Of a DNA stretch of 54,788 bases, positions 1 to 8,705 are shown in pieces (position 1 is the stretch's first letter; each line of letters opens with the position of its first letter). Source of the DNA: Chthonomonadales bacterium (GTDB lineage: Bacteria; Armatimonadota; Chthonomonadetes; Chthonomonadales; CAJBBX01); assembly GCA_027459625.1 (NCBI GenBank), contig DAIDHP010000027.1, forward strand, positions 1-54,788, read 5' to 3'. Under the pieces are notes generated by a model. The model was given only the letters and a program-made list of their open reading frames with translations, made no database searches and was not told where the DNA came from. The position numbers and the translations under genes were made by a program.

Positions 1-1
1 T

Positions 2-2038
2 GTAGAGTTCGGTATCTTTCATAATGTATCATTATGGATAATTCCCGGGGGTTTCCACAAACTTCCCCATAGAGCCCTAAAAAGGGATGCGGTCCGAAAA
101 GCGAATCAGCCGGTTTTTGGATCTGGGGGGATATGGGTTCCGCGCGATAAACGAAAATACAGCCTCGATGAAATTGTGTTTCTGAACGGTGTCGGTGGGT
201 TGGGGGCTTCCGGCAGGCTGGACATATCGCACGAAATCGTACCAACGGATAGTGAACTCGGCTTTTCCTTGGAAATAGATTGGAACGCCGCTTCAGGGCC
301 ATATTGGAGCATTCGTCTCGGTCTGCTCCCCGAATCGGGAATGACTATACCGGATGATCTCGATACTCTTGAGTTTGATTTGTATGTGGCGAAGAGCGCA
401 GAGCGTGCTCAACTAAATGTTTTTTTGGTGGAAACGGACGACGATCGCTGGGTCTGTTGGAACCATCCGCTGACCGACCTGAAAATCGCTCAATGGAACC
501 ACATCACGATTACGAGGCGACAGATGACGATGTGGCTTCTCGGCAGTCGCAGACCTCAGTGGAAACGGCTTTCCCAAATTGCGTTTGAGATTGGCGGCGG
601 GAATATCCTGATGTATGTCGACGGGGTTAGGCTGACTTCGCGAAATGGTCACAATCTCAAAGTGTTCAATACTATGGACGATGGGTACTATACGGATCCC
701 TCATGGAAAGAGCGGATAGAGTATTCACATACTCCCGGAACGGTCTTTTTCCCCTTTGATGAAGGTCGCATGGGCGTTAGTGCATTATTGAACACCCCCG
801 TTCAGTTCCGAAAAATACTCGGACATGTTGGTACGCCCCTTAGTGGCTTCGATCATGAAATAACCCACAAGGCTAAAGAGTTGATCAGGAACGGCGTTTG
901 CGTGGTTTACTATGCTTCGTTCGCCAGCGGATACATGAGGTATTTGACGCGAAGACAAGCGTGGGATGTGAACGCTCAGGGACGTTCGTTGAACTGGACG
1001 CCATGCAATCACACGGATTGGGATTGTCAGCACGCCATCGCACTTTCCCATCCTGCTGTTACGGAGGCGTTACGCCTAAAAGTTGACGCTCTATTGAATG
1101 CCGGAATAGGGGTGTGGATGGTGGTGGATTACACCTTTCCCTGGTGGGATACGCTTTGGGGATACTCACCAGCGATGGTGAAGGCGTATCGCACGGATCT
1201 AACAGGCTTGGATGAGGGAATCAAAACGATAGACAGGGGCGAGGAACAAACGGTGCGTTTTCAAGACTATTTCCGCGCTTACAATGGATTCGCTCCTCAA
1301 GCGACCGATTTCGGATTGAAGGATTGGAAAGAGTTCACTCCGCCCTTGCCCGACGAAAAGAGTTCCGATGAGATGATTTCGCGACGCATGAACTTATTTC
1401 TCTATCTTCGCTCTTACGAATGGGCGAAGCTCCCGGATAGGATCGGAAGATACATGAGGCGTCACGGCGGAGAAGGGTTGTGGATGGTTCCGAACCCCGA
1501 GGACAGTTACGGTTCCAGTGATTATGTTTATCTTCTTCGGAGCGCAGGAGTTGGGAACCTATTTCCTGAATTTTTCGGGAATATTGGTTTTGTCGCCGAG
1601 GCGGGTTACGCCAGCCTTCCGTATTTGAAGGAGCAGGCGGTGCGATCCGGTGCGAGGCTCTCCATTATCCAGGAGACCGGGGCTGGAGGGCATAGTTCGC
1701 CTTATCTGGATTGGAGGATCGCGTATAACGGGGTGTATTCGTTGACGGCATCCGGAGGTCTTGATGATTTCGATAATGACTTTCTTGATGAGACAACCTA
1801 CGATCAAATGTCCGATCCCAGGGAAAATGAATACGAGTTCAAAAGGTTCAGGGACGGGTTTGCCAAGGCGATGGCATTCCTGAGGTCGCGCGAGGAGAAA
1901 CCGCAGCGCCCGCAAACGGTATTTTATGCATCTCCGAACGCCCTCCTGCGAAATCCTGCGGCAGCATATTCTTCGGTGTGGATCAACCCTATTCCTTTGC
2001 ACGTGGTTTGTCGAGATCTCATTTTGTTTTCGATTTGA
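2..2038 (+). CDS. Glycoside-hydrolase-like protein, N-terminal part (5' partial, frameshifted)
   Basis: The frame is open from base 2 to the stop at 2038, so the gene probably begins outside the window. GTG 176 is the first usable in-window start, but the reading upstream of it also looks coding. The N-terminal part is a beta-sandwich-like module (LDTLEFDLYV, MYVDGVRL) that may bind carbohydrate. After it comes a barrel-like region with WNAxG-type aromatic motifs, HPAVTEALRLKVDALL and a WMVVDYTFPWW strand, resembling beta-galactosidase-type glycosidases. I cannot name catalytic residues with certainty. The reading frame degenerates near 1978 and continues one frame over in the next entry. Substrate is unknown. 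The order of modules and the secreted sugar enzymes elsewhere in the window support a glycosidase role. Confidence 0.6.
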   Translation, partial: VEFGIFHNVSLWIIPGGFHKLPHRALKRDAVRKANQPVFGSGGIWVPRDKRKYSLDEIVFLNGVGGLGASGRLDISHEIVPTDSELGFSLEIDWNAASGPYWSIRLGLLPESGMTIPDDLDTLEFDLYVAKSAERAQLNVFLVETDDDRWVCWNHPLTDLKIAQWNHITITRRQMTMWLLGSRRPQWKRLSQIAFEIGGGNILMYVDGVRLTSRNGHNLKVFNTMDDGYYTDPSWKERIEYSHTPGTVFFPFDEGRMGVSALLNTPVQFRKILGHVGTPLSGFDHEITHKAKELIRNGVCVVYYASFASGYMRYLTRRQAWDVNAQGRSLNWTPCNHTDWDCQHAIALSHPAVTEALRLKVDALLNAGIGVWMVVDYTFPWWDTLWGYSPAMVKAYRTDLTGLDEGIKTIDRGEEQTVRFQDYFRAYNGFAPQATDFGLKDWKEFTPPLPDEKSSDEMISRRMNLFLYLRSYEWAKLPDRIGRYMRRHGGEGLWMVPNPEDSYGSSDYVYLLRSAGVGNLFPEFFGNIGFVAEAGYASLPYLKEQAVRSGARLSIIQETGAGGHSSPYLDWRIAYNGVYSLTASGGLDDFDNDFLDETTYDQMSDPRENEYEFKRFRDGFAKAMAFLRSREEKPQRPQTVFYASPNALLRNPAAAYSSVWINPIPLHVVCRDLILFSI

Positions 2039-2946
2039 GGGATGGATTGGAACTGGAACACGCAGTGAAGAGCAAAAGGGTTCTTTTTTACTCTCCATGG
2101 GCTCCGAAAGTGGGCGATTTGGAGATGCTGCGAAAATGGCTTGCTTTAGGAAAAGGGCGCGCGTTGATCACTCACACATTCGTTCCCACTCGATCCACAA
2201 GGGAGTTTTGGGGGTTGCGACCAAGTGCGCAGTCCGGAAATATGAACGGGGGGGAGAGCCTTGGTTTAGGCGAAATCAGCGAGACAAGCCACACAAAATG
2301 CGTGGTGACGCATGTGGATGACGCTTTGGCTCCGTTATTCCATCTCGGCGACACTTTCAGCTTTAACTCGCCGCTATACACATGCGAACATGGCGAGGCT
2401 CTCATTAACACGGACGCAGGTCCTTTGATCAGTCGCGTACGCGTGGGAAAGGGGGATGTCTACTATTTGCACTTTGCGCCCAACCAGAGCGATGAGGCGA
2501 AAGATTTGGATGTGCGCATCGTTCAAGCCATTGGGTGCTTGACAGGTATTGCTCCTGTATGTGACGCCGACCGAGACACCATGGTGCAAATCTATCACAT
2601 TGGGCGCGGATATTCGGTCTTGGCTTGGGATGTCGCTTCAATGGAGAAGTGGGGATTTGAATACAAGCCAGGAATACCGTACATGCCCTTTGAAGCTGAG
2701 GGGGTCAGCCGCCGCGTTGCTATTCCCGTCGCCTTGGATCATCCATGGTGGATTTATGACTTTTGGGCTGAAAAAATGCATCGTGTGTCGCCGCGCGACA
2801 AACAAATCGAATTGATTTTGGCCGGAACGGTTTCGGGGATATTCTATCTCATTCCCGATGAGGATGCGTCCCGGATGCGTTTGGAATCCGTTCGCGCCTT
2901 GAGAGCGAAAATGCGACGGCTGCAGTTCGATTCCGTCGGGATGTAA
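1978..2946 (+). CDS. C-terminal part of the same frameshifted glycoside-hydrolase-like gene
   Basis: This frame overlaps the end of the previous one by 61 bases. Protein similarity appears to pass from one to the other: the first reads AAAYSSV and this one continues DQPYSFARGL. The natural protein would be about 950 residues. The segment KRVLFYSPWAP and WLALGKGRALITHTF looks like the Rossmann-like domain that follows the barrel in many family 42-type beta-galactosidases, and a small beta domain follows. No ribosome binding site precedes 1978. Removing two bases of the GTGTG run at about 1976-1980 would join the frames without loss. No slippery heptamer is visible, so a mutation or an assembly indel is likelier than programmed frameshifting. 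Confidence 0.55.
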   Translation: MDQPYSFARGLSRSHFVFDLRDGLELEHAVKSKRVLFYSPWAPKVGDLEMLRKWLALGKGRALITHTFVPTRSTREFWGLRPSAQSGNMNGGESLGLGEISETSHTKCVVTHVDDALAPLFHLGDTFSFNSPLYTCEHGEALINTDAGPLISRVRVGKGDVYYLHFAPNQSDEAKDLDVRIVQAIGCLTGIAPVCDADRDTMVQIYHIGRGYSVLAWDVASMEKWGFEYKPGIPYMPFEAEGVSRRVAIPVALDHPWWIYDFWAEKMHRVSPRDKQIELILAGTVSGIFYLIPDEDASRMRLESVRALRAKMRRLQFDSVGM

Positions 2947-2952
2947 GCTGTT

Positions 2953-3867
2953 TTACTGGCTTCCAACTCCATGGACTCGCATACGCAAGCCATAAATACT
3001 TGTGCTCGCGGTGATGAACAGTAAACTGCGATCCTTGCCGCCGAAGCAGATGTTTCCCGTCCATTTTTCATCGATCGGAATCTGCAGTATTTGTTCCCCA
3101 GACTTGTCGAAAACCGTTACGCCGTTGCCGGTGAGATAGACGTTGCCTTCGTTGTCGATGGTCATACCGTCCGATCCCATGGAACAGAAGAGCTTTTTAT
3201 CGGTCAGTTCGCCGTTTTTTTGGATACAGTAAGAGTAGGTTTTTCCCGCCTGTATATCTGCTACGTAAAGGGTCTTCCCGTCGGGCGTTCCGATGATACC
3301 GTTCGGTTTTTGCAAATCGTCAATCACTAACTGCAATTCCTTGCCTTTAGGAGGGAGATAATAGACCCCCTGGCATGGCAAGTCTATCGGACCGCGATGC
3401 CAATAGTCTCTCGGATAGTACGGATCGGTGATATACAACCCACCGTCGGGACGCACCCAGACGTCGTTCGGACCATTAAGGAGTTTCCCTTGGTAATCCG
3501 AGATGATTTCCTTCACCTTTCCATGCGGATCGATCCTCCAGAGTTGATTCTTCTCGTCGGCGCATGCCCAAAGATTTCCGTCCTTGTCAAAGCAGAGACC
3601 ATTGGATCGTCCGCACGGCTGCATAAATGTGGTGAGCCTGCCGTCAACGCTCCATTCCATAATTCGATTGTTGGGCTGGTCCGTGAAAAAAATGTCACCC
3701 TTGGAATCGCTTGCCGGACCCTCCGTAAAGGCGAATCCGCTCGCGAGTTTTTCCAATTGCGCCCCGGGAGCGACGATATCCTTCCCAAACGCGGGGGAAG
3801 ATTCGACGGAGAGACAGATCGCGAAAACCAAAATGATAGCTTCCAAGGAAATAATCGATATCGGCAT
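2953..3867 (-). CDS. SMP-30/gluconolactonase-family secreted beta-propeller
   Basis: The protein has 304 residues when started at ATG 3867, which has AAGGAG 11 bases upstream and begins with a signal peptide (MPISIISLEAIILVFAICLS). A longer frame reaches 4038, but its extra codons overlap a terminator-like hairpin and lack a leader. The family folds as a six-bladed propeller with a divalent metal held by an early Glu, a mid Asn and a late Asp. Matching motifs are visible: GFAFTEGPASD, KPNGIIGTPDGKTLYVAD and SDGMTIDNEGNVYLT. Members hydrolyse sugar lactones or related esters. An exported version fits the sugar-degrading neighbourhood, but the substrate is unknown. It converges on the preceding gene with only 6 bases between the stops. 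Confidence 0.85.
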   Translation of the reverse strand: MPISIISLEAIILVFAICLSVESSPAFGKDIVAPGAQLEKLASGFAFTEGPASDSKGDIFFTDQPNNRIMEWSVDGRLTTFMQPCGRSNGLCFDKDGNLWACADEKNQLWRIDPHGKVKEIISDYQGKLLNGPNDVWVRPDGGLYITDPYYPRDYWHRGPIDLPCQGVYYLPPKGKELQLVIDDLQKPNGIIGTPDGKTLYVADIQAGKTYSYCIQKNGELTDKKLFCSMGSDGMTIDNEGNVYLTGNGVTVFDKSGEQILQIPIDEKWTGNICFGGKDRSLLFITASTSIYGLRMRVHGVGSQ

Positions 3868-3906
3868 TATCAGGAAACTCCTTACCTTCGATGACGCTGT
3901 ATATAG

Positions 3907-3912
3907 ATTATA
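3907..3912 (-). promoter_or_regulatory. Possible -10 box for the SMP-30-like gene
   Basis: On the minus strand a perfect TATAAT lies about 40 bases before ATG 3867. No good -35 hexamer is seen at 16-18 bases, so only the -10 is offered. It separates this gene from the prepilin gene upstream, whose terminator-like hairpin lies just beyond it. Confidence 0.4.
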
Positions 3913-4001
3913 TCCCTTTACGAGTTGTGAATGATATCCTGCGGATTGATTCCCATGTGTTCGCCACCGATGATCATTCTTGCAATGCGTCGAATGCAAA
4001 G

Positions 4002-4029
4002 AAAAAGGGAGACGCATCGCGCCTCCCTT
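4002..4029 (-). terminator. Rho-independent terminator after prepilin 1
   Basis: On the minus strand AAGGGAG (pairing 4023-4029 with 4005-4011) forms a 7-bp perfect stem with an 11-base loop and is followed directly by TTTTTC. It sits about 20 bases after the stop of the prepilin gene. Confidence 0.75.
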
Positions 4030-4049
4030 GAACGACATGATTAGGAACT

Positions 4050-4454
4050 CTACTGGCTATCGATACCAGGAGCGAACGTCCCATGTGTGGTACAACTCAC
4101 TATGAGACCTCCTGCGGGTACCGTCGCACCGTTGGATGTCTGAGATCCATTGGATATTACCACGCTATAAGTGCCGCCGCTTGGGCAGACTGGTATGCTG
4201 CCAAGGTTCGGCAATAGATCCGAAAGGTTGGTGGAGTAGGTGTGTAACGGATTGGATGTTTTATACGCCGCCTCGGCATTGGCGATGGTTTGCATGTTTG
4301 CGCGACAAGTTTTGGTTTGTGAGTCTGAGACCGCTCCCAGGTATAACGGAAGAGCGACCGCCATGAGAATTGCAAGAATAAGAATAACGACAAGCAATTC
4401 AATTAGCGTAAAGCCCTTGCGCCGGTCGCTCTTCAATCTAATGGTACGTAACAT
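4050..4454 (-). CDS. Type IV prepilin-like protein (paralog 1)
   Basis: This 134-residue protein has a short basic leader followed by the prepilin cleavage motif KGFTLIELLVV. The Glu is at position 5 after the processed Phe, and a hydrophobic helix with ILAILMAVALPLYLGA follows. The small C-terminal head has two cysteines around GGTYSV and one near the end, so one disulfide is possible. PilA-like pilins of this size with a short head fit major or minor type IV pilins or pseudopilins. AAAGG precedes the start at normal spacing. Its neighbour at 4553-4960 is a clear paralog (see there). No assembly genes lie in the window, so the export machinery must be elsewhere. Confidence 0.88.
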   Translation of the reverse strand: MLRTIRLKSDRRKGFTLIELLVVILILAILMAVALPLYLGAVSDSQTKTCRANMQTIANAEAAYKTSNPLHTYSTNLSDLLPNLGSIPVCPSGGTYSVVISNGSQTSNGATVPAGGLIVSCTTHGTFAPGIDSQ

Positions 4455-4552
4455 GTTTTTTACCTTTCTACGCCATTTGGCGCGTAATAGAAACGATATA
4501 CTTTCAATAGGGATATGCCCTTTTTGGAGCCTGTCGCATGCTGTATGAATTA

Positions 4553-4960
4553 TCAGTTTTTATCAATTCCAGGAGCGAACACTCCATGAGATGGAATGCT
4601 GCACTTTACAATGATCCCACCCGCAGGCACTGGAAGTCCGTTGTTGGCAAGTTCGCTGCCGTCGGAAATCGTGACACTGTACGTACCACCTGCGGGACAT
4701 GTCGGATTGGAACCGAGATCGCTCTTGAGGCTCGATAGGTTTGTCGTGTATACATGCCCGGGAATGCGAGCTCTGTATGCCGCCTCCGCTTGTGCGATGG
4801 AATACATGTTGGTGCGGCACGTGGTTACCTCGGATTGCCCCAACGCTCCTAAATAGAGCGGCAATGCGACCGCCATCAGAATTGCAAGGATGAGAATCAC
4901 CACCAACAATTCGATGATAGTAAAGCCGGAGTGTTTCCCTCCTGAGAGCCTAGATGACAT
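4553..4960 (-). CDS. Type IV prepilin-like protein (paralog 2)
   Basis: The protein has 135 residues from ATG 4960, which has AAGGAG six bases upstream. A longer start at 4990 lacks a leader. The leader ends in HSGFTIIELLVV and the helix is nearly identical to paralog 1 through LPLYLGA. The head keeps the same plan: CRTNMYSIAQAEAAYRARIP, a CPAGGTYSVTI strand and a final FAPGID. Residues differ mostly in the loops, so the pair looks like a tandem duplication that has diverged. The two genes are 98 bases apart on the same strand and probably co-transcribed. Either could be a structural pilin. Confidence 0.88.
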   Translation of the reverse strand: MSSRLSGGKHSGFTIIELLVVILILAILMAVALPLYLGALGQSEVTTCRTNMYSIAQAEAAYRARIPGHVYTTNLSSLKSDLGSNPTCPAGGTYSVTISDGSELANNGLPVPAGGIIVKCSIPSHGVFAPGIDKN

Positions 4961-5221
4961 CCAGCACTCCTTATCCCAAATCATCTGCATGTTTCTTCCA
5001 TATTCAAGGCGTATTTCACATGAATTCTTCCATGGGTAAAAAAAACCTCGGAAATCGCCGAAGTGAAGGAAAATATTTTCATTTTAAGCGTAATGGGAAA
5101 TATAATAAGCATCAATGCTTTGTCGCTCTCTAAAAAAGCGGCAATATCATGAAGGAATTTCGCTTCCCGATGTAGAATATCATTCGTGTGGATGTAACAA
5201 TCACAACGTGGATGGAATACA

Positions 5222-5671
5222 ATGAAGAAGAATCCGAATAAAATCATCTCAATCGGGGAGTTCCTCACACTTCTCGGAGTGATATGTTCCGTAATGAGTG
5301 CGGCTTATCCTTGGGCGCGCGAAGCTCCCGTGATATTGCCAGGTGTGGGGGCGGTATATATTTCCGACAAGCCGTACCTCATCACAGGCTATGATTTGCA
5401 TCTGTACGTAATTAGTGTGGGATGGGCGGTGGTGATATGCGCCGTGATGTGCGGCGGTTTTTTACTTTTTAATCCTTCGCCGAAGGAGAAGAACCTTATC
5501 TTCGGCACGGAAATGTTTCTGAGTCTGGTGATCCTCGCTTTGGGGGCGTATCACATAGGACCGTTCTCGGGAGTGATAACCGCTATGATCGGAGCCGGTT
5601 TTCTCATTATCGGGGCGACGCTGCGTAGAATCCAAAAAACCAATCCGTATCAATCGCCAGCTTCATCCTGA
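5222..5671 (+). CDS. Small four-helix membrane protein, unknown function
   Basis: The protein has 149 residues with about four hydrophobic helices: near residues 10-28, 62-82, 95-110 and 115-132. The ends are short and polar, and the tail is KTNPYQSPASS. A purine-rich GGATGGA lies about 6 bases before the ATG. I recognise no family motif. It is transcribed away from the prepilins and precedes the GDP-mannose gene by about 120 bases. Confidence 0.7.
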   Translation: MKKNPNKIISIGEFLTLLGVICSVMSAAYPWAREAPVILPGVGAVYISDKPYLITGYDLHLYVISVGWAVVICAVMCGGFLLFNPSPKEKNLIFGTEMFLSLVILALGAYHIGPFSGVITAMIGAGFLIIGATLRRIQKTNPYQSPASS

Positions 5672-5698
5672 CAAAGTCGTAACCAAAACAATCCAATG

Positions 5699-5715
5699 AG
5701 GTAATTGCATAAATC
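5699..5715 (+). repeat. Solo AGGTAATTGCA repeat
   Basis: AGGTAATTGCATAAATC resembles the terminal repeat, exact over the first 11 bases. No inverted partner is nearby. It lies about 80 bases before the GDP-mannose gene start. Confidence 0.4.
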
Positions 5716-5790
5716 ATGTGATCATAATGATGTGTCATGCGGAGCGATTATGATTTGCGCAATTCACTCACAGTACAGGAGATATCAACT

Positions 5791-8301
5791 ATGAAAGCAG
5801 TAGTCATGGCAGGAGGAGAGGGAACTCGACTTAGGCCTCTAACCTCTCACAGACCCAAACCTCTCTCACCCGTTTTAAACAAACCTATCATGGAGCATAT
5901 CATCCTTCTACTGAAGGACCACGGAATCACGGATATTGTCGTGACGCTGCATTACCTGGCAGATGAGATTGAAGGCTATTTCGGGGATGGTTCGGAATGG
6001 GGGGTGAACCTCTCTTATTCGGTGGAGGATATTCCCCTTGGCACCGCAGGTAGCGTTAAGAACGCTCAGCACCTTCTCAATGACGATTCGTTTGTGATTG
6101 TCAGCGGAGACGCTTTGACCGACATAGATATCACCCGCGCCGTGGAATACCATTGCCAAAAGCAATCCATGGCGACCATCGTACTTTCGCATGTTCCCAA
6201 CCCCTTGGAGTTCGGAGTCGTCATCACGGATGATGAAGGGCGCATTCGAAGATTTCTGGAGAAGCCGAGTTGGGGGGAGGTGTTTTCCGACACGGTGAAC
6301 ACGGGAATGTATATCCTTGAACCGGCTGTCTTCGATTACATGGAGGAGGGCAAATCCTACGATTGGAGCCAGGATATCTTCCCCGAAATCCTGAGGGAGG
6401 AGAAACCGTTGTTCGGGTATGTGATGCCTGATTATTGGTGTGACATCGGAAACCTTAATCAGTATCGAGAGGCGCAATACACCGTGTTGGATGGACAGAC
6501 GAAGGTCAAAATAAGCGGGCAGTCCATCGGCAATATCCATACCGGCGAGGGCGCCCACATTGATGCGAACGTTCAACTGGTGCCCCCAATCGTGATCGGC
6601 AAAAACGTGAAGATCAATTCAGGCGCGTTGGTTGGTCCTTACACCGTTGTGGGGGATAATTGCATCATTGAACCCGGAGCGGTTGTGCATCGCTCCATCC
6701 TGTGGGATAACATTTACGTGGGCCAAAACTCCCGGCTTTCTGCTTGCACGGTCTGTTCGCATGTGATGATTGGGCAGGATTGCTTAATTCAGGAGGGCGC
6801 CGTAATAGGGGAGCGGTGCCGTATCGAGAGGGACAGCACGGTGCGTACGCAAATAAAATTATGGCCCGATAAAATCATCGAGGCGGGTTCCATCGTCACG
6901 ATGAGCCTCATATGGGGGCAGAAATGGTTGGGTGCCCTGTTCCGCAATCTTGGAGTGACAGGTATCGCCAACATTGAAATCACGCCGGATTTCGCAACCA
7001 AGCTTGGGTCCTGTTATGGAGCCTACCTGAAAAGAGGATCCACGGTGATAACAGGACGCGATTCAGGTCTGGGCGCGCGAATGATTAAGCGAGCGTTTAT
7101 TTCGGGGCTCATGTCGGTGGGGTGTAATGTTCTGGATATGCGTTCCATGCCCTTGCCGATTATGCGTCACACTGTGAGAGGCGCGGCGGCGGCGGGCGGG
7201 ATGTATGTGCGGCTTTCCCCGAACAATCCCCGCCAGTTGTTGATCGAATTCATGGATCAAAACGGCATCTATCTCTCCAAAGCTGCCGAAAGAAAGGTGG
7301 AGACCATATTTTTCCGGGAGGATTTCAGCCGCGCGGATTTGGATCAGATCGGCGATCTTGAATTTGCGGGAAGAGCGATAGAGGAGTATCAGGAGGATTT
7401 CCTGCGGCATATACGCGTGGATTTGGTATCCGATAGGCGCCTTAAAATAGTCGCGGATTTTGGAAACGGCAGAGTGTCGAATATCTTTCCTACGCTCCTT
7501 GGCAAGCTCGGATGCGACGTGATCTCTTTGAACGCCTATCCTGACGCATCCAAGGCGCCTCACAGCAAACAGGAGCAGCAATCTCACCTTGACAACCTTA
7601 AGCAGATCGTGAAGACATTGTCCGCGGATTTGGGAGTGCTCTTCGAAAATGATGGTGAGAGGCTAACCCTGGTCGATGATATGAGCAGAATCATCGAGGG
7701 CGACAAATTGCTGATGCTCTATTGCGTGATGTTCGCGCGCACTCACGCTAGGGCTCGCATCGGCGTCCCCATGACCGCTCCGCGTCGCATCGAGGCGATG
7801 GTGGAGTTGCACGGGGGATGGGTGTATCGCACCAAGACGGATGTCCGATCGTTGATGAGCGTTGCGGCGGGAACGGAGAAGAACGCAACGAGGGTCGACA
7901 TGTCCGGAGACACCAAAGGCGGGTTCATATTCGGTGAATTCATTCCCGCATACGATTCCATGTTCGCATTCTGCAAATTGCTGGAAATGCTCAGTGTTTC
8001 CGATCTCAGAGTGAGCGAGATCATCAGCCATATGCCCGAGGCGTATATTGTGCGCTCCGAGGTGAAATGCCCATGGGAGATGAAAGGGCGCGTGATGAGG
8101 GAACTGGCGCATGAATACTCAGACAAAGGGAAAGTGGATTTGATAGATGGAATAAAGATATACGATAACGAGGATTGGTCGCTGATCCTGCCGGATGCGT
8201 CGGACCCGTGTTTTCACATTTACGCTGAAAGCGACAGCAACGAGAAAGCTGAGATCATGATCCGATATTATTCGGATAAAATACAGAGGATCGTTTCCTG
8301 A
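5791..8301 (+). CDS. Mannose-1-phosphate guanylyltransferase / phosphomannomutase-like fusion
   Basis: The protein has 836 residues from ATG 5791, which has CAGGAG 9 bases upstream. An in-frame start at 5737 adds nothing recognisable. Residues 1-235 are a nucleotidyltransferase with GGEGTRLRP (8-16) and the lysine of PKPLSP, expected to make GDP-mannose from mannose-1-phosphate and GTP. Residues of about 245-370 carry hexapeptide repeats forming a left-handed helix (VVGDNCIIEPGAVV). Residues from about 385 onward resemble a phosphomannomutase. There the catalytic serine loop TASHNP is not seen: the equivalent stretch reads RLSPNNP (474-480), and the metal loop is only DGER (621-624). Related fusions are known in several phyla. 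The product would feed gmd and fcl at 21-23 kb. The second domain may be inactive or act on a different sugar. Confidence 0.85.
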   Translation: MKAVVMAGGEGTRLRPLTSHRPKPLSPVLNKPIMEHIILLLKDHGITDIVVTLHYLADEIEGYFGDGSEWGVNLSYSVEDIPLGTAGSVKNAQHLLNDDSFVIVSGDALTDIDITRAVEYHCQKQSMATIVLSHVPNPLEFGVVITDDEGRIRRFLEKPSWGEVFSDTVNTGMYILEPAVFDYMEEGKSYDWSQDIFPEILREEKPLFGYVMPDYWCDIGNLNQYREAQYTVLDGQTKVKISGQSIGNIHTGEGAHIDANVQLVPPIVIGKNVKINSGALVGPYTVVGDNCIIEPGAVVHRSILWDNIYVGQNSRLSACTVCSHVMIGQDCLIQEGAVIGERCRIERDSTVRTQIKLWPDKIIEAGSIVTMSLIWGQKWLGALFRNLGVTGIANIEITPDFATKLGSCYGAYLKRGSTVITGRDSGLGARMIKRAFISGLMSVGCNVLDMRSMPLPIMRHTVRGAAAAGGMYVRLSPNNPRQLLIEFMDQNGIYLSKAAERKVETIFFREDFSRADLDQIGDLEFAGRAIEEYQEDFLRHIRVDLVSDRRLKIVADFGNGRVSNIFPTLLGKLGCDVISLNAYPDASKAPHSKQEQQSHLDNLKQIVKTLSADLGVLFENDGERLTLVDDMSRIIEGDKLLMLYCVMFARTHARARIGVPMTAPRRIEAMVELHGGWVYRTKTDVRSLMSVAAGTEKNATRVDMSGDTKGGFIFGEFIPAYDSMFAFCKLLEMLSVSDLRVSEIISHMPEAYIVRSEVKCPWEMKGRVMRELAHEYSDKGKVDLIDGIKIYDNEDWSLILPDASDPCFHIYAESDSNEKAEIMIRYYSDKIQRIVS

Positions 8302-8340
8302 AACCGAGTTGATGAATAAAATGTCATGAAGGAGGGTGTG

Positions 8341-8559
8341 ATGAAGCAAAATGACGATGTCGTTGAAATTGATATCTGCTGCGATGCGTTTCAGGAGGCG
8401 TTGGACGGAGGAGGCATCCGAGTTATGGAGGTGGAGGAGGGGGTGATCGGCGAAGTCCTGCCGGATTCGAAGGGCGAAACCGCCATTCTGATCAACTACT
8501 GCCCCTTCTGCGGTGAGATCCGACCCGGCGGAAAGGTGGGTGTTCCGGATGGCGACTAG
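8341..8559 (+). CDS. Small CPxCG-type protein, unknown function
   Basis: The protein has 72 residues from ATG 8341, chosen because AAGGAGG lies 6-7 bases upstream, whereas the earlier ATG 8326 has no leader. It is acidic with a Cys pair ICCD near residue 13 and a YCPFCG knuckle near residue 58, which could bind zinc in a dimer or with the first cysteines. It follows the GDP-mannose gene by 39 bases and may share its transcript. I do not recognise the family. Confidence 0.65.
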   Translation: MKQNDDVVEIDICCDAFQEALDGGGIRVMEVEEGVIGEVLPDSKGETAILINYCPFCGEIRPGGKVGVPDGD

Positions 8560-8642
8560 TCTTTCCGATATTCGAGGATTGCATCCGTGATGTAATTCTC
8601 TCGAAGCAAAACCAATACACAACACAGGTTTGAAAAAGGAAA

Positions 8643-8675
8643 GGGATTGAGCGGATTTTACTCCGCTGCAATCCC
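8643..8675. terminator. Bidirectional terminator between convergent genes
   Basis: GGGATTG then AGCGGA pairs with TCCGCT then CAATCCC across a 6-base loop, with one bulged G. On the plus strand ATTTTCGTTT follows. On the minus strand TTTCCTTTTTC follows. It lies between the plus gene ending at 8559 and the minus gene ending at 8706. Confidence 0.75.
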
Positions 8676-8705
8676 ATTTTCGTTTCTGCGCATTCAAGAA
8701 TGAAC

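Noticed and set aside
1970-1990. Programmed -1 frameshifting in the first gene
   Set aside because: No XXXYYYZ slippery heptamer and no clear downstream stem are visible.
5908-8112. Minus-strand frames within the GDP-mannose fusion gene
   Set aside because: They are antisense to a well-supported protein and have low-complexity, His- and Arg-rich translations.
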